A stretch of 64,000 nucleotides of DNA from an uncultured bacterium (lineage in GTDB: Bacteria > Actinomycetota > Coriobacteriia > Coriobacteriales > Coriobacteriaceae), in the NCBI GenBank assembly GCA_905215065.1, contig CAJMOF010000001.1, positions 115,279 to 179,278 of the forward strand. Direction: 5' to 3'. Under the pieces are notes generated by a model. It saw only the letters and a program-made list of their open reading frames with translations, was not told the origin of the DNA and did no database searches. The translations under genes and the position numbers were made by a program. Positions 1 to 9,987 of this stretch are shown in pieces; position 1 is the stretch's first letter, and each line of letters starts with the position of its first letter.

Positions 1-1
1 C

Positions 2-3000
2 CTGCTTTTGGGCACCGACCCCAGCTACCTTGAGTTCTATCCCGAGGACGTGGAATGCACGGTGCGTGCGGTGTTTGAGGAAAACACGTATACCGTGACG
101 GCGAAGGCAAAAAAGACCTTTGTGGAGCGCGGTGCCGTTGAGATCGAGGGCCACCCGGGGGCATCTTCGGTTACCTGCGGATATGGCGACACGGTGATGC
201 TCAAGGCAAAGGCCAACGACGGCTATCGTTTTGACCATTGGAAGGACGGCTCCGGTAAGGAGTACGACTCTGCCGAGCTGGTCGTTAAGGTCACCAAGAG
301 CGATACCTATACCGCGATCTTTACCGACTCAAAGCCCGAGGTTATGGTCACGGCCGATTCGTGGCTCGGCGGTACCGTTACGTGCAATGGGGCCGTGGTG
401 AAGCCTACGACCGATACGTTCAAATTAGGGGAGACCCTTCATCTGATGGCCAAGGCCCATCCTGGCTTTTTGTTCTGGGGTTGGTACGTCAATGGGCACC
501 TGAAGAGCCTTAAGCACGAGACCTCGTTGGTTGCCAAAGCTCGTGGCAAAACCGGGCACTGCGTTATTACCGCAGCCTTTGTGCCTATCGATACCGTCTG
601 CGTGCCCCTCGCCGATCCTGCGGAGGGTGGCACCGTCAAGGCGAGCCGAATTCTTGCCGACCGCGGCGCGGAGGTTGCCCTGAAGGCGACGCCCAATCCC
701 GGTTACGTCTTTACTGGTTGGTATACGGCCGACGGCACGTTTGAGTCTGCCGATGCGGAGTTCACCTGCCACCAGGAGCGCAGCCATGTGCACGTCGCTC
801 GCTTTATGGCAAAAAGCTATGAAGTCGACGCCACGGCGGTAGTCGATTCCGGCACCGGTTCGCTGGTCGAATCGAGCGTCGTCGGCTGGGTCGAGGGCAC
901 AGGTACCGTTGAGGCGGGGCATGCCGCCACGCTGACCGCGCATGCGCTTTCGGGCTATGCGTTTGAGTATTGGGCCGATGCTTCGGGCGCCGTGGTAAGC
1001 CGTGACAGTACCTATCACGTGATGCCAACGTCCGACACGACGCTCCAGGCCGTGTTCTCGGCAAAACAATATACGGTGGACGTCTCGTGCGAAGAGAGCA
1101 TGGGCACGGTCGAGGGCGCGGGGGCGTATGCCGCTGGACAGGTCGCAACCGTGCGTGCGGTCGCCGCCGAGGATACGGCTTTTGTGGGCTGGTTCCGTAA
1201 CGGCACATGCGTGAGCTCCAAGAAAACCTATCGATTTACCGTGCGTGAGGATACGTCGCTCTATGCCGTCTTTGCGTCGGGTTCGTATGTCGTGCATACC
1301 GTTGCTTCGCCTGCCGAGGGCGGAGCCGTGAGCGGCTTTGGTGGCTATGAGGCTGGCGACCGCGCAACGCTTCGTGCGATCGCCAACGCCGGGTATTCGT
1401 TTGCGGGTTGGACGGACGACAAGGGCGAGACAGTCAGCGAGAACGCCGACTATACCGTTAAGGTCGCGGGTGACGCCACCTATACGGCGATCTTTACGCC
1501 TAAGTCCTATCAGGTCGTTTTGAGCGCGAGTGACGATAGCGTTAGCACCCTGAGCGGCGAGGGCTCCTATCAATTCGGTGATACGGTCGAACTCAACGCT
1601 ACGCCTATGGGTACCAAGCGATTTGTCGGTTGGTATGTCCTGGATGCCGAGGGCAACAAGTTGCTGCTGAGCTGCGACGCCCATTGCTGGGTTAAGCTCG
1701 ACAAGGATATGGTCGAGGGGCTCGAGGACGATACGTTGGAGCTCCAGGCCGTGTTTGCCGATCCGTACGAGGTGACCGTTACGGGCGAGGTCGTGGTGAA
1801 GGACAAGGCATCGAGCAGGGGCTGCCGTGTTACGGGCAGCGGTAGCTTTGCCGTGGGCGACCAGGTGGAACTGTCCACTGTTGCCGGTATGGGCTATCGC
1901 TTTGTGGGCTGGAGCACCGATAAGGAGGGCACCTCGATTGTCGAGACCGCGACGACCCTCGATGTGACCGCCACGCAAGACATAACGTACTACGCGCAGT
2001 TCGAATCCGATGGACAGGTGACCATTACCGTCACTGGCTCGTCCATCTTCCGCGGTGCGGCCCTTCTGATCGACGGCATTCCTGCCGGCAGCAGGTCCTA
2101 CGACAGGGGCGACATGTTTATGGCCATCGCGATTCCGTGGAAGAAGTACCACTTCTCGCATTGGGTCGACGATGCGGGTGTCACGGTGAGCTACAGCGCG
2201 TTCTATATCGGTACCGCAAAGGAGAATAGGCAGCTTACGGCCGTGTTCTACGAGACGGGCTGCGATGTTCAGGTCGCTACGTATCCTAAGGATGCTGGCT
2301 TTTCGATGGTAGCGCTCGGTACGGGTGGCTCCTACCACTCCGCGGCGATTATGTTTACCGTGCCGCATAAGGGTTGGAAGTTTAAATACTGGGTCGATGA
2401 GAACGGCATGCCCGTTGGCTTTACGCCGGTCATTAACCGCGTGGTGTTTGGCAACCGAACCTTTACGGCCGTTTATGAACGGGCGACGATGTCGGTGACG
2501 GCGGTTGATCCGCGTCTGGGCGGACACGTCGAGGGTTCCTCCGAGGACGAATCTCTGGGCTATGCCGTGACCAACGAAGTCGAGAACGGTGAGTCCACGA
2601 CCCTGACTGCCGTTCCCGATGCGGGGTATGTGTTCGATGGGTGGTATGCGCGCAATGACGACGGGTCGTTGGGCGATGAGCCGCTGAACACGGATACTAC
2701 CTGGACGTTTGTCCCCGAGGACAATATGACCGTCGAGGCGCGCTTTGCGGAGGCGCCCAAGTACAAGGTGACGGCCCGAGCGGTCAACGGATCGGTTGAT
2801 CTGGAGTCTGCTTTGGTCGCTACGGATGGCAAGGTGACGCTTTCGGCGACGCCCGATGAGGGCTGCTATCTGACGCGCGTGACCGTTGCCGAAGAGGCCG
2901 GTGATGACGGTTCGGCCGGCAATGCCTATGACCTTGATATTTCTGACTACAAGGGTGGGGCGTACGAGGTCACACTGAGTGGCGTGAGTGCTCCGCAAAA

Positions 3001-6000
3001 GGTCACGTTCGAGTTTGCGAAGGCAGCGGCTCCGGAGGTGCTCGCTCAGCCGCAGGATGCAAGTGCTTACGAGGGCGATCCGGTTGAACTTTCGGTTGCC
3101 GCGGAGGCGGGGCGCAACGTTCGCGTCCATGCGGCTGTGTCTTCTGGATCTGCTGCAGACGTCAAGCTGAGCTACCAGTGGTATCGCGTGTCTGACGATG
3201 GCGGCAAGGCGGTGGCGCTGAAGAGCGAGACGGGGGAGACTCTTTCGATCGCCCAGCTCGACAGCGACGGCGAAGGCGAGTACTTCTGCCGCATTACGCA
3301 GAACTACCTAGGCACGGTGGCAAAGACGGATACCGAACATGCGAAGGTATCCATCGTGCCCCGAGAAGCACTTGTGTTTAACGGGCGCGTGCTGCCGGTG
3401 GCGACCGCTCACGATGAATACCGCGCGCAGATTGCCGGCGCTATGGGCGGCAAGGCGCCGTATGCGTACAACTTGGATGATGTTGAGGTTCCTGAGGGCA
3501 TGCAGCTGACGCTGGCAGATGACGGATCGGGCGCCTTGGTGCTCTCGGGCGTGCCTGCGGCCACGGGTGTGTGTCGCTTCAAGATTAGGTGCACTGATGA
3601 CCTGGGCAACAAGTGCGATGCGCGCTTCGTGCTGCTCGTGAAGGCGAAGAAAGCCCCGCTTGCATTTGAGGGCCAGACCTTTACCTACAACGCGACGGCG
3701 CAGGCCCCGGAGCTCTCGGGCGTGCCCGAGGGTTGCGAGGACGATGTCAAACTGACCTATGTTGGCACGGGTGACACACATTACTCGTCGGATCAGGCGC
3801 CGGTGGATGCCGGCACGTATCGTGCGGTGGTGACGCTCGACGCCAAGGGATATGTCGGTAACGCCTCCTGTGACTTCACGATCGAGAAGGCCCCGGTCGA
3901 TATTTCGATCGAGACGGCTGATGTGACATACGATGGCGTACGACACGGTGCGGCGGTTGCGGTTGCCGGTCTTGATACGTCTGCCTATTCCGTTGCCTAT
4001 CGAGGTATAGATGGAACGTCCTATGGTCCGACGGCGCTGGAGCCGTGCGACAGTGGCAACTACCGCGTCACGGTTAAGGTGACTGACCCCAACTATCAGG
4101 GTAAAAAGTCCGCCGAGTTCTCGATTGCAAAGGCAAGCCAGGTCATTACGGGAACGACGAGCTATTCGGGTGTTTACGGTGGAGACCCCATTGTGTTTAA
4201 CAACGTTGCCCAGACTCCCGTGAGCTTTGAGCTGGTTGATTCCGATGACGATGCGAGCCCGGTTTCGATTAAGGGACGCTGTGCGACGGTGAAGGCCGCC
4301 GGTACGGCGCGTGTTGTCGCCCATGCCGCTGCCTCGCGTAACTATCTTGCTGCCGAAGACGTTGAACTGACGGTTGCTGTTGCGCCGGCTCAGCTGCTGG
4401 TGAAGGTCGACGATGCCGAACGCTTTGAGGGCCAGGAGAATCCCGAGTTTACCTCCAGCCTGGTGAGCCGTTGCGACACCTCGGACGTAAAGGTTACGTA
4501 CTTCTGCTCGGCGAATAAGAAATCGCCGGCGGGTGAGTACCAGATCGACGCGGCGGTCGCCGATCCGAACTTTGATGTCGCGGTCGACCCCGGCACGCTG
4601 ACGGTCAAGAAAAAGCCCGAGCACTACAAGGTGACGGCGAAGGCAGTCAACGGTTCAGTCGATAATGCTTTGGTTTCGGTTGTTGAGGGCGGGGACGCGA
4701 CCCTCTCGGCGACGCCCGACGAGGGCTGCTACCTCGAGCGCGTGACGGTCGTGCAGGCCGGCTCGGATGTGACCGTTGACCTTGACATTTCTGATTACAA
4801 GGGCGGGGCGTACGAGGTCACGCTGAACGATGTCACCGCATCGCAGGAGGTCACGTTCGAGTTTGCGAAGGCGGACGCTCCGCGTGTGGTCGCGCAGGCG
4901 CAGGACGTGAGCGTCCACGAGGGCGATACCGTCGCGCTCTCGGTCGCTGCCGAGGCAGGCAAGAACGTCGCCGACCACGCGGCCTCGTCCACGGGTTGCG
5001 CTGCCGAGGTTGAGCTTTCCTACCAGTGGTTCCGCATGGCGAATGGCAAGGCCGTGGCGCTCGATGGCGAGACGGGGGAGACGCTCTCGCTCGCGGACCT
5101 CGATGACGAGAAAGCCGGCGAGTACTTCTGCCGCATCACTCAACGCTACCTTGGTACTGAGAAGCAAGCGGACAGTGATTGTGCCGCCGTTTCCGTCGTG
5201 CCGTGGGACACCCTTGTGTTTAACGGCGACCTGCTGCCGGCAGCGAGCGCGCACGGCACGTACCTCGCAACGATTGCCGGGGCCGCGGGCGGCAAGGCTC
5301 CGTACGAGTACGCATGGGATGAGACGAAGCTCCCCGACGGGTTCAAGCTTTCCCGTACACCGGACGGTCTGACGCTCTCGGGCATCCCGTCCAAGACGGG
5401 CGTTTCCGCCTTTGATATCACGTGCAGGGATGCTCGTGGCGAGGCCATGACCGCCCGCTTTGCGCTCGTTGTCCAGGCAAAGCACGTAAAGCTATCGTTC
5501 ACGGATAGCGACTTTACCTTTAATGGCGCGTCGCAGGCGCCCGAAGTTTCCGGTGCTCCTAAGGTCTGCAAGGGCGACCTTAGGGTCTGGTACTTCGGTA
5601 CCGGAAGCACGCAATATTCCTCGACGGAGGCCCCGACCGATGCCGGCACGTACCGCGCTGTCGTCACGCTGCGCAGCCACGGCTACATCGGTGCCGCTAC
5701 CTGCCAGTTCGAGATCGCTCCGGCAAAGCTCAAGGTGAAGGTTGACGACGCCGAGCGCTTCGAGGGAGAGGCGAACCCAGCGTTTACCTCGCGCCTGGAG
5801 GGTGCGGTTGACACTTCGGGTGTGAAGGTCGAGTATTCCTGCGATGCCGATGAGAGCTCTCCTGCTGGCGAGTACCAGATCGGCGCGACGGTCACCGACC
5901 CGAACTTCGATGTCGAGGTCGTGCCCGGAACGCTGACGGTGAAAAAGAAGCAGGAGCCCGTCGATCCAGACCCGGTGGTTCCGGACCCGGACAATCCTGA

Positions 6001-7954
6001 TCCGGACAACCCGGATCCCGATCAGCCTGATCCTGGTCCCAACCCCGACCCGGATCCTAACCCTGAACCTGATAATCCTGATCCGGGCCCCAAGCCGGAT
6101 CCCGATAATCCCGACCCTGATAACCCCGAGCCCGATAACCCGGACAAGCCCGAGCGCATTGAGGTGACGGCAAAGGCGGTCAACGGTTCGGTCGACAACG
6201 CTTCCGTCACCGTTGATGCGGGCGGCGACGTGACGCTCTCGGCGACGCCCGACGAGGGCTGCTACCTCGAGCTGGTGACGGTCACGGAAGCCGGCTCGGA
6301 CAAGGCCATCGATCTCGATATCTCCGACTATGAGGGCGGGGCGTACGAGGTCACGTTGAGTAGCGTCACCGCGTCGCAGGAGGTCACGTTCGAGTTCGTG
6401 AAGGCGGACGCTCCGAAGGTGATCGCCCAGCCGCAGGATGCGAGCGCCCACGAGAGCGATGCTGTCGTGCTCTCGGTTGCTGCCGAGGCGGGCAAGGGCG
6501 TCCTCGACCACGCGTCCTCGTCCACGGGTTCCGCCGCTGATGTCGAACTGTCCTATCAATGGTTCCACATGGTGGGCGGCGAGGCCGTGGCGCTCGAGGG
6601 CGAGACGGGGGAGACGCTCCTCATCGAGGGCCTCGATGACGATTGCGCCGGCGAGTATTTCTGCCGCGTCACCCAGCGCTACCTTGGTACCGAGACGCAG
6701 GTGGAAAGCGATCGTGCCGTCGTTTCCGTTGTGCCCCGGGATGCCCTTGTGTTCAACGGCGGTCTGCTGCCGGTCGCACGTGCGCATAGCACGTATCGCG
6801 CGACGATTTCGGGCGCCGCGGGTGGCGAAGCTCCGTATGAGTACACGTGGGACGACGCTAAGCTCCCCGACGGGTTTAAGCTTACCCGCACAGCGGGCGG
6901 TTTGACGCTCTCGGGCACCCCGTCCAAGGTCGGAGTGTCTACCTTTGACATCACGTGCAAGGATGCTCAGGGCAAGACCGTGACCGCGCACTTTGTTCTA
7001 GTCGTTCAGGCGAAGCGGGTCGAGCTTGCATTTGAGGGCGGCAACTTCGTCTATAGCGGTGATGCTCAAGCGCCCAAGGTCACGGGGGTTCCCAAGGCCT
7101 GCGAAGGTGACCTGAGGGTTAGGTACTACGGGACGGGCGGCACACACTATTCGTCGAGTGAGGCCCCGACCGATGCCGGCACGTATCGCGCCGTTGCCAC
7201 GCTGCGAAGCGACGGGTATATCAGCGCCGCCTCGCGCAAGTTCAAGATTTCACCGGCGAAGCTTAAGGTAAAGGTCGACGATGTTGAACGCTTCGAGGGA
7301 GAGATGAATCCCGCCTTTACCTCGAGCCTAAAGAGCTCGGCTGATACCTCGGGCGTGAAGGTCGAGTACTCCTGCGTCGCCGATGAGAGTTCCCCGGCGG
7401 GCGAGTACCAGATCGGGGCGACGGTCGCCGACCCGAACTTCGATGTCACGGTTGAGCCCGGTACGCTGACGGTGAAGAAGAAGCAGGAGCCTGTCGACCC
7501 GGACCCGGTGGTTCCCGATCCGGACAAGCCCGATGGACCCGATCCGGACAAGCCGGACCCGGACAAGCCCGAGCCTGACCAGCCTGATCCGGGCAAGCCT
7601 GAGCCCGACAAACCGGAGCCTGATCAGCCAGACAAGCCGGACCCGGATAACCCGGATAAGCCTGAGCCTGACAACCCGAGCAAGCCAGAGCCGGAAAAGC
7701 CCGGAACGCCCGATTCCGACCAGCCGGATTCAAAGGATCCGACAAAACCCGGTAGTTCGGATGACTCCGCAGCTGATAAGGCAAAGGCTTCGGGCGCGGA
7801 AAACTCCGGCAAGAAGGAATCTTCCAAGTCGAGCGCTCAGCAGCTCGCCGACACGGGCGATCGTGCGCCATTGGCCGTCGCTGTCGCTGCAGGCGCCGTT
7901 GCGCTTGTCGCGCTGGGACTCGAGCTGCTGCGTCGCCGTCGCTCGGACGCGTAA
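2..7954 (+). CDS. Giant cell-wall-anchored repeat protein (5' end outside window)
   Basis: The reading frame is open to the left window edge, so this is the C-terminal 2648 or so residues of a longer surface protein. Residues 1 to about 915 are a dozen or so ~70-residue modules ending in patterns such as YTAIF or LQAVF, typical of Listeria-Bacteroides (InlB B-type) repeats. Three larger blocks follow, starting near residues 918, 1539 and 2050 at a VTAKAVNGSVD-like motif. Each holds an Ig-like domain (SYQW ... GEYFCRI), a putative-Ig fold and an MBG/YDG-type domain. Asp/Pro-rich spacers lie at about 1982-2048 and 2494-2578. The C-terminus is a sorting signal: LADTG at 2613-2617, a hydrophobic helix, then RRRR. 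LAxTG is the motif class known for class E sortases. It is probably a wall-anchored adhesin or mucin/glycan-binding protein; the ligand cannot be seen. Confidence 0.85.
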   Translation: MLLGTDPSYLEFYPEDVECTVRAVFEENTYTVTAKAKKTFVERGAVEIEGHPGASSVTCGYGDTVMLKAKANDGYRFDHWKDGSGKEYDSAELVVKVTKSDTYTAIFTDSKPEVMVTADSWLGGTVTCNGAVVKPTTDTFKLGETLHLMAKAHPGFLFWGWYVNGHLKSLKHETSLVAKARGKTGHCVITAAFVPIDTVCVPLADPAEGGTVKASRILADRGAEVALKATPNPGYVFTGWYTADGTFESADAEFTCHQERSHVHVARFMAKSYEVDATAVVDSGTGSLVESSVVGWVEGTGTVEAGHAATLTAHALSGYAFEYWADASGAVVSRDSTYHVMPTSDTTLQAVFSAKQYTVDVSCEESMGTVEGAGAYAAGQVATVRAVAAEDTAFVGWFRNGTCVSSKKTYRFTVREDTSLYAVFASGSYVVHTVASPAEGGAVSGFGGYEAGDRATLRAIANAGYSFAGWTDDKGETVSENADYTVKVAGDATYTAIFTPKSYQVVLSASDDSVSTLSGEGSYQFGDTVELNATPMGTKRFVGWYVLDAEGNKLLLSCDAHCWVKLDKDMVEGLEDDTLELQAVFADPYEVTVTGEVVVKDKASSRGCRVTGSGSFAVGDQVELSTVAGMGYRFVGWSTDKEGTSIVETATTLDVTATQDITYYAQFESDGQVTITVTGSSIFRGAALLIDGIPAGSRSYDRGDMFMAIAIPWKKYHFSHWVDDAGVTVSYSAFYIGTAKENRQLTAVFYETGCDVQVATYPKDAGFSMVALGTGGSYHSAAIMFTVPHKGWKFKYWVDENGMPVGFTPVINRVVFGNRTFTAVYERATMSVTAVDPRLGGHVEGSSEDESLGYAVTNEVENGESTTLTAVPDAGYVFDGWYARNDDGSLGDEPLNTDTTWTFVPEDNMTVEARFAEAPKYKVTARAVNGSVDLESALVATDGKVTLSATPDEGCYLTRVTVAEEAGDDGSAGNAYDLDISDYKGGAYEVTLSGVSAPQKVTFEFAKAAAPEVLAQPQDASAYEGDPVELSVAAEAGRNVRVHAAVSSGSAADVKLSYQWYRVSDDGGKAVALKSETGETLSIAQLDSDGEGEYFCRITQNYLGTVAKTDTEHAKVSIVPREALVFNGRVLPVATAHDEYRAQIAGAMGGKAPYAYNLDDVEVPEGMQLTLADDGSGALVLSGVPAATGVCRFKIRCTDDLGNKCDARFVLLVKAKKAPLAFEGQTFTYNATAQAPELSGVPEGCEDDVKLTYVGTGDTHYSSDQAPVDAGTYRAVVTLDAKGYVGNASCDFTIEKAPVDISIETADVTYDGVRHGAAVAVAGLDTSAYSVAYRGIDGTSYGPTALEPCDSGNYRVTVKVTDPNYQGKKSAEFSIAKASQVITGTTSYSGVYGGDPIVFNNVAQTPVSFELVDSDDDASPVSIKGRCATVKAAGTARVVAHAAASRNYLAAEDVELTVAVAPAQLLVKVDDAERFEGQENPEFTSSLVSRCDTSDVKVTYFCSANKKSPAGEYQIDAAVADPNFDVAVDPGTLTVKKKPEHYKVTAKAVNGSVDNALVSVVEGGDATLSATPDEGCYLERVTVVQAGSDVTVDLDISDYKGGAYEVTLNDVTASQEVTFEFAKADAPRVVAQAQDVSVHEGDTVALSVAAEAGKNVADHAASSTGCAAEVELSYQWFRMANGKAVALDGETGETLSLADLDDEKAGEYFCRITQRYLGTEKQADSDCAAVSVVPWDTLVFNGDLLPAASAHGTYLATIAGAAGGKAPYEYAWDETKLPDGFKLSRTPDGLTLSGIPSKTGVSAFDITCRDARGEAMTARFALVVQAKHVKLSFTDSDFTFNGASQAPEVSGAPKVCKGDLRVWYFGTGSTQYSSTEAPTDAGTYRAVVTLRSHGYIGAATCQFEIAPAKLKVKVDDAERFEGEANPAFTSRLEGAVDTSGVKVEYSCDADESSPAGEYQIGATVTDPNFDVEVVPGTLTVKKKQEPVDPDPVVPDPDNPDPDNPDPDQPDPGPNPDPDPNPEPDNPDPGPKPDPDNPDPDNPEPDNPDKPERIEVTAKAVNGSVDNASVTVDAGGDVTLSATPDEGCYLELVTVTEAGSDKAIDLDISDYEGGAYEVTLSSVTASQEVTFEFVKADAPKVIAQPQDASAHESDAVVLSVAAEAGKGVLDHASSSTGSAADVELSYQWFHMVGGEAVALEGETGETLLIEGLDDDCAGEYFCRVTQRYLGTETQVESDRAVVSVVPRDALVFNGGLLPVARAHSTYRATISGAAGGEAPYEYTWDDAKLPDGFKLTRTAGGLTLSGTPSKVGVSTFDITCKDAQGKTVTAHFVLVVQAKRVELAFEGGNFVYSGDAQAPKVTGVPKACEGDLRVRYYGTGGTHYSSSEAPTDAGTYRAVATLRSDGYISAASRKFKISPAKLKVKVDDVERFEGEMNPAFTSSLKSSADTSGVKVEYSCVADESSPAGEYQIGATVADPNFDVTVEPGTLTVKKKQEPVDPDPVVPDPDKPDGPDPDKPDPDKPEPDQPDPGKPEPDKPEPDQPDKPDPDNPDKPEPDNPSKPEPEKPGTPDSDQPDSKDPTKPGSSDDSAADKAKASGAENSGKKESSKSSAQQLADTGDRAPLAVAVAAGAVALVALGLELLRRRRSDA
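4621..7486 (+). repeat. Two ~1.33-kb near-duplicate modules inside the surface gene
   Basis: The stretch from about 4621 to 5950 and that from about 6154 to 7486 encode the same domain series (VTAKAVNGSVD block, Ig-like, putative Ig, MBG type). Long identical DNA stretches are visible between them. Each is followed by a Asp-Pro-Asn/Lys-Pro-Asp spacer. The related block at 2761-4615 is more diverged and carries an extra MBG-like unit at about 3895-4385. Such copies can expand or contract by recombination. Confidence 0.7.
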
Positions 7955-8020
7955 CGGCTCAAAAGGGGCGGCTAGATTGAAGCTTTGCGCGATTTAGTCT
8001 GCTAAAGCGTATATACTTGC

Positions 8021-8049
8021 GGGACGGGTCTTTTGCCCGTCCCGTTTTT
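8021..8049 (+). terminator. Rho-independent terminator after the surface protein gene
   Basis: GGGACGGG (8021-8028) pairs with CCCGTCCC (8036-8043) around a 7-nt loop, followed by GTTTTTG. It lies between the surface gene and the amino acid carrier gene. A TATACT at 8012-8017 could be the -10 of a promoter overlapping it, but no good -35 is visible. Confidence 0.6.
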
Positions 8050-8072
8050 GTTTTGACTCGAAAGGTGGTCCC

Positions 8073-9431
8073 ATGGCTTCATCCGCTCCGCGCGGTCTGC
8101 GCTCCGACCATGTCGTCACCGTCGGCATCGCTCTGTTCTCGATGCTCTTTGGCGCCGGCAACCTCATTATTCCGCCGCTGCTGGCGCTGCAGGCAGGTTC
8201 CGCCACGCCGGTCGCCATGTTCGGCTTTCTGATTGCCGCCATCGGCCTGCCCGTCATGGGCTTTATCGCCGTGGCGCTTGCCGGAACGGCGCGCGAGCTT
8301 GCTGGCCGCGTGCACCCCAAGTTTGGCGAGTTCTTTGTCGCGGCGGTGTATCTGGCCATTGGCCCGTGCCTGGCCATTCCGCGTACGAGTTCCACGGCCT
8401 TCGAGATGCTGGTGCCGCTGTTGCCCGAGGGCGTCTCGCTCGGCACGGCGCGCCTGGTGTTTGCCGTCGGCTTCTTCGTCGTCGCGTTTGCGCTCACGCT
8501 GCGCCCGGGCGTCATCACACGCGTGCTCGGCCGCATTACGGGCCCCGCGCTCATTGCCCTTATCGTATTGGTCGTGGGTGCCGCCATGGTCTCGCCGCTG
8601 GGCCCCGCCGCCGCGCCGCAGGCTCCCTATGATGCCGGTGCTGCCGTGCAGGGCTTTTTGACCGGCTACCAGACCATGGACCTGCTCGCGTCGCTCGCCT
8701 TTGGCATCATCATCGCCGAGACCATCCACGAGCTGGGCGTTACCGATGACAAGCGCGTGGCCTTCGAGATTTCGCGCTCCGGCGTGATCGCCGGCGTGCT
8801 CATGGCCATCATCTACTGCGGCTTGGGACTTGCCGGTATGCAGCTCGGCACCGTGATGCCCGACGCTACCAACGGCGCCGCCATCCTCGCCCGTTCGGCC
8901 TCCATGCATTTTGGGCTTGCCGGCACGGTCGTGGTCTTCGCCATCTTCTTCCTCGCCTGCATGAACGTGTGCATCGGCCTCATCAGCTGCTGCTCGCGTT
9001 ACTTCTGCGAGACGTATGTGGTCGAAGGGGGAGCGGAGGCCTCTGAGGAGGCCATGCGCCGTCCCTTTGCGGTTCTCGCCTTTGTGTTCGCAGCGTTTTC
9101 GTGCGTGCTCTCCAACGTGGGCCTCGACGTGATTCTTATGTTCTCGGTGCCCATGCTCAACGCCTTGTATCCCGTTGCCATCGTGCTGGTACTGATGGGC
9201 CTGGTGCACGGCTTTTGCGACGCTCATCCGCAGGTGTGGGTCTGGGTCGGCGGCGTTGTCGCGGTGCAGAGCGTGATTACCTCGGTCCGCGATGCGTTCT
9301 TTACGGGCGCGTGGCTGCCGTTCGATGCGCTGCCGCTGGCAGACATTGGAGCCGCGTGGGCGCCGGTTGCCGTGGTGGCGTTTGTGATCGGCCTGCTCCA
9401 CAGTCGGTTTGTCGTACATTCGAGGAGCTAG
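8073..9431 (+). CDS. brnQ: Branched-chain amino acid:cation symporter (LIVCS/BrnQ family)
   Basis: A 452-residue polytopic membrane protein with about 12 hydrophobic segments. The N-terminal FGAGNLIIPP motif is diagnostic of the BrnQ/LIVCS family, which takes up leucine, isoleucine and valine with Na+ or H+. CLAIPRTSSTAFEM near residue 105 is also family-typical. The ATG has AAAGG upstream. Length matches the family (about 430-450). The gene stands alone between a terminator and a tRNA pair; substrate preference is inferred from the family only. Confidence 0.9.
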   Translation: MASSAPRGLRSDHVVTVGIALFSMLFGAGNLIIPPLLALQAGSATPVAMFGFLIAAIGLPVMGFIAVALAGTARELAGRVHPKFGEFFVAAVYLAIGPCLAIPRTSSTAFEMLVPLLPEGVSLGTARLVFAVGFFVVAFALTLRPGVITRVLGRITGPALIALIVLVVGAAMVSPLGPAAAPQAPYDAGAAVQGFLTGYQTMDLLASLAFGIIIAETIHELGVTDDKRVAFEISRSGVIAGVLMAIIYCGLGLAGMQLGTVMPDATNGAAILARSASMHFGLAGTVVVFAIFFLACMNVCIGLISCCSRYFCETYVVEGGAEASEEAMRRPFAVLAFVFAAFSCVLSNVGLDVILMFSVPMLNALYPVAIVLVLMGLVHGFCDAHPQVWVWVGGVVAVQSVITSVRDAFFTGAWLPFDALPLADIGAAWAPVAVVAFVIGLLHSRFVVHSRS

Positions 9432-9442
9432 GGTATCGTCGC

Positions 9443-9471
9443 TTGCACAGGCGGGGAGTCTCCCCTATAAT
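9443..9471 (+). promoter_or_regulatory. Sigma70-type promoter for the tRNA-Pro/tRNA-Gly pair
   Basis: TTGCAC (9443-9448), a 17-bp spacer and TATAAT (9466-9471), about 50 bp before tRNA-Pro. The spacer contains the palindrome GGGGAGTCTCCCC (9453-9465), unusual for a plain tRNA promoter. Confidence 0.7.
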
Positions 9472-9522
9472 TTCCTTCGCTTTGGGACACGCAAGGTTTA
9501 GACCTTAGCTGCTCAACACCTT

Positions 9523-9599
9523 CGGGACGTGGCGCAGTTTGGTAGCGCGCCTGCTTTGGGAGCAGGATGTCGCAGGTTCAAATCCTGTCGTCCCGACCA
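9523..9599 (+). tRNA. tRNA-Pro (anticodon TGG)
   Basis: A cloverleaf of 77 nt including CCA: acceptor CGGGACG/CGTCCCG, anticodon loop TTTGGGA with TGG at 9557-9559, T-loop GGTTCAAATCC. CCA is encoded. Co-transcribed with the tRNA-Gly that starts 7 nt downstream. Confidence 0.95.
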
Positions 9600-9605
9600 T
9601 ATCTT

Positions 9606-9679
9606 GCGGGCGTAGTTCAATGGTAGAACCCCAGCCTTCCAAGCTGATGACGCGGGTTCGATTCCCGTCGCCCGCTCCA
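9606..9679 (+). tRNA. tRNA-Gly (anticodon TCC)
   Basis: 74 nt including encoded CCA: acceptor GCGGGCG/CGCCCGC, anticodon loop CTTCCAA (TCC), T-arm CGGGTTCGATTCCCG. Its 3' end is duplicated downstream, as expected for a tRNA used as an integration site. Confidence 0.95.
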
Positions 9680-9741
9680 TAAGAATTGTTTTAACGGCTT
9701 TGGTTTCCTTTGGGGATCAGAGCTGTTTTCGTTTACGCGCC

Positions 9742-9867
9742 GGGCGACGGGAATCGAACCCGCCAGGGTGCGGAGCTGAGAAAATGCGTGAGCAATTTCC
9801 AGCGCAGCACGCAAGGGCCGAAGGCCCGCAGCGAAGCAAATCCTTGGACTTCCCGTCGCCCGCTCCA
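9742..9867 (+). repeat. Inverted and direct copies of the tRNA-Gly 3' end (integration-scar-like)
   Basis: 9742-9763 is an exact 22-nt reverse complement of tRNA-Gly bases 9652-9673. 9850-9867 is an exact 18-nt direct copy of the tRNA 3' end 9662-9679, including CCA. The ~190 bp between the two direct copies holds no credible gene. Direct duplication of a tRNA 3' end is the usual product of tyrosine-recombinase integration, so this looks like att-site remains; that origin is inferred. Confidence 0.65.
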
Positions 9868-9987
9868 AGCTATATAATCGCAGGCCAATATGCTAATTTG
9901 GCTCGCGTTTATTTTTATACCGTCCGACCTCGCAGGGCAAATGAACCAGGAGCGTTTGTCCCGAATCGTAAGAAAGAAGTGATTTCC

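Noticed and set aside
425..3130. Long minus-strand open frame of about 900 codons opposite the surface gene
   Set aside because: Arg/His-rich low-complexity translation, antisense to a clear repeat protein; arises from codon bias in high-GC DNA.
9617..9868. Minus-strand frame with the GRRESNPRHQ pattern
   Set aside because: This is the well-known false translation of an antisense tRNA T-arm (tRNA-Gly here), not a protein.
9700..9987. N-terminal extension of the FNT channel frame
   Set aside because: It runs through the tRNA scar; the conserved protein starts at 9988 with its own ribosome site.
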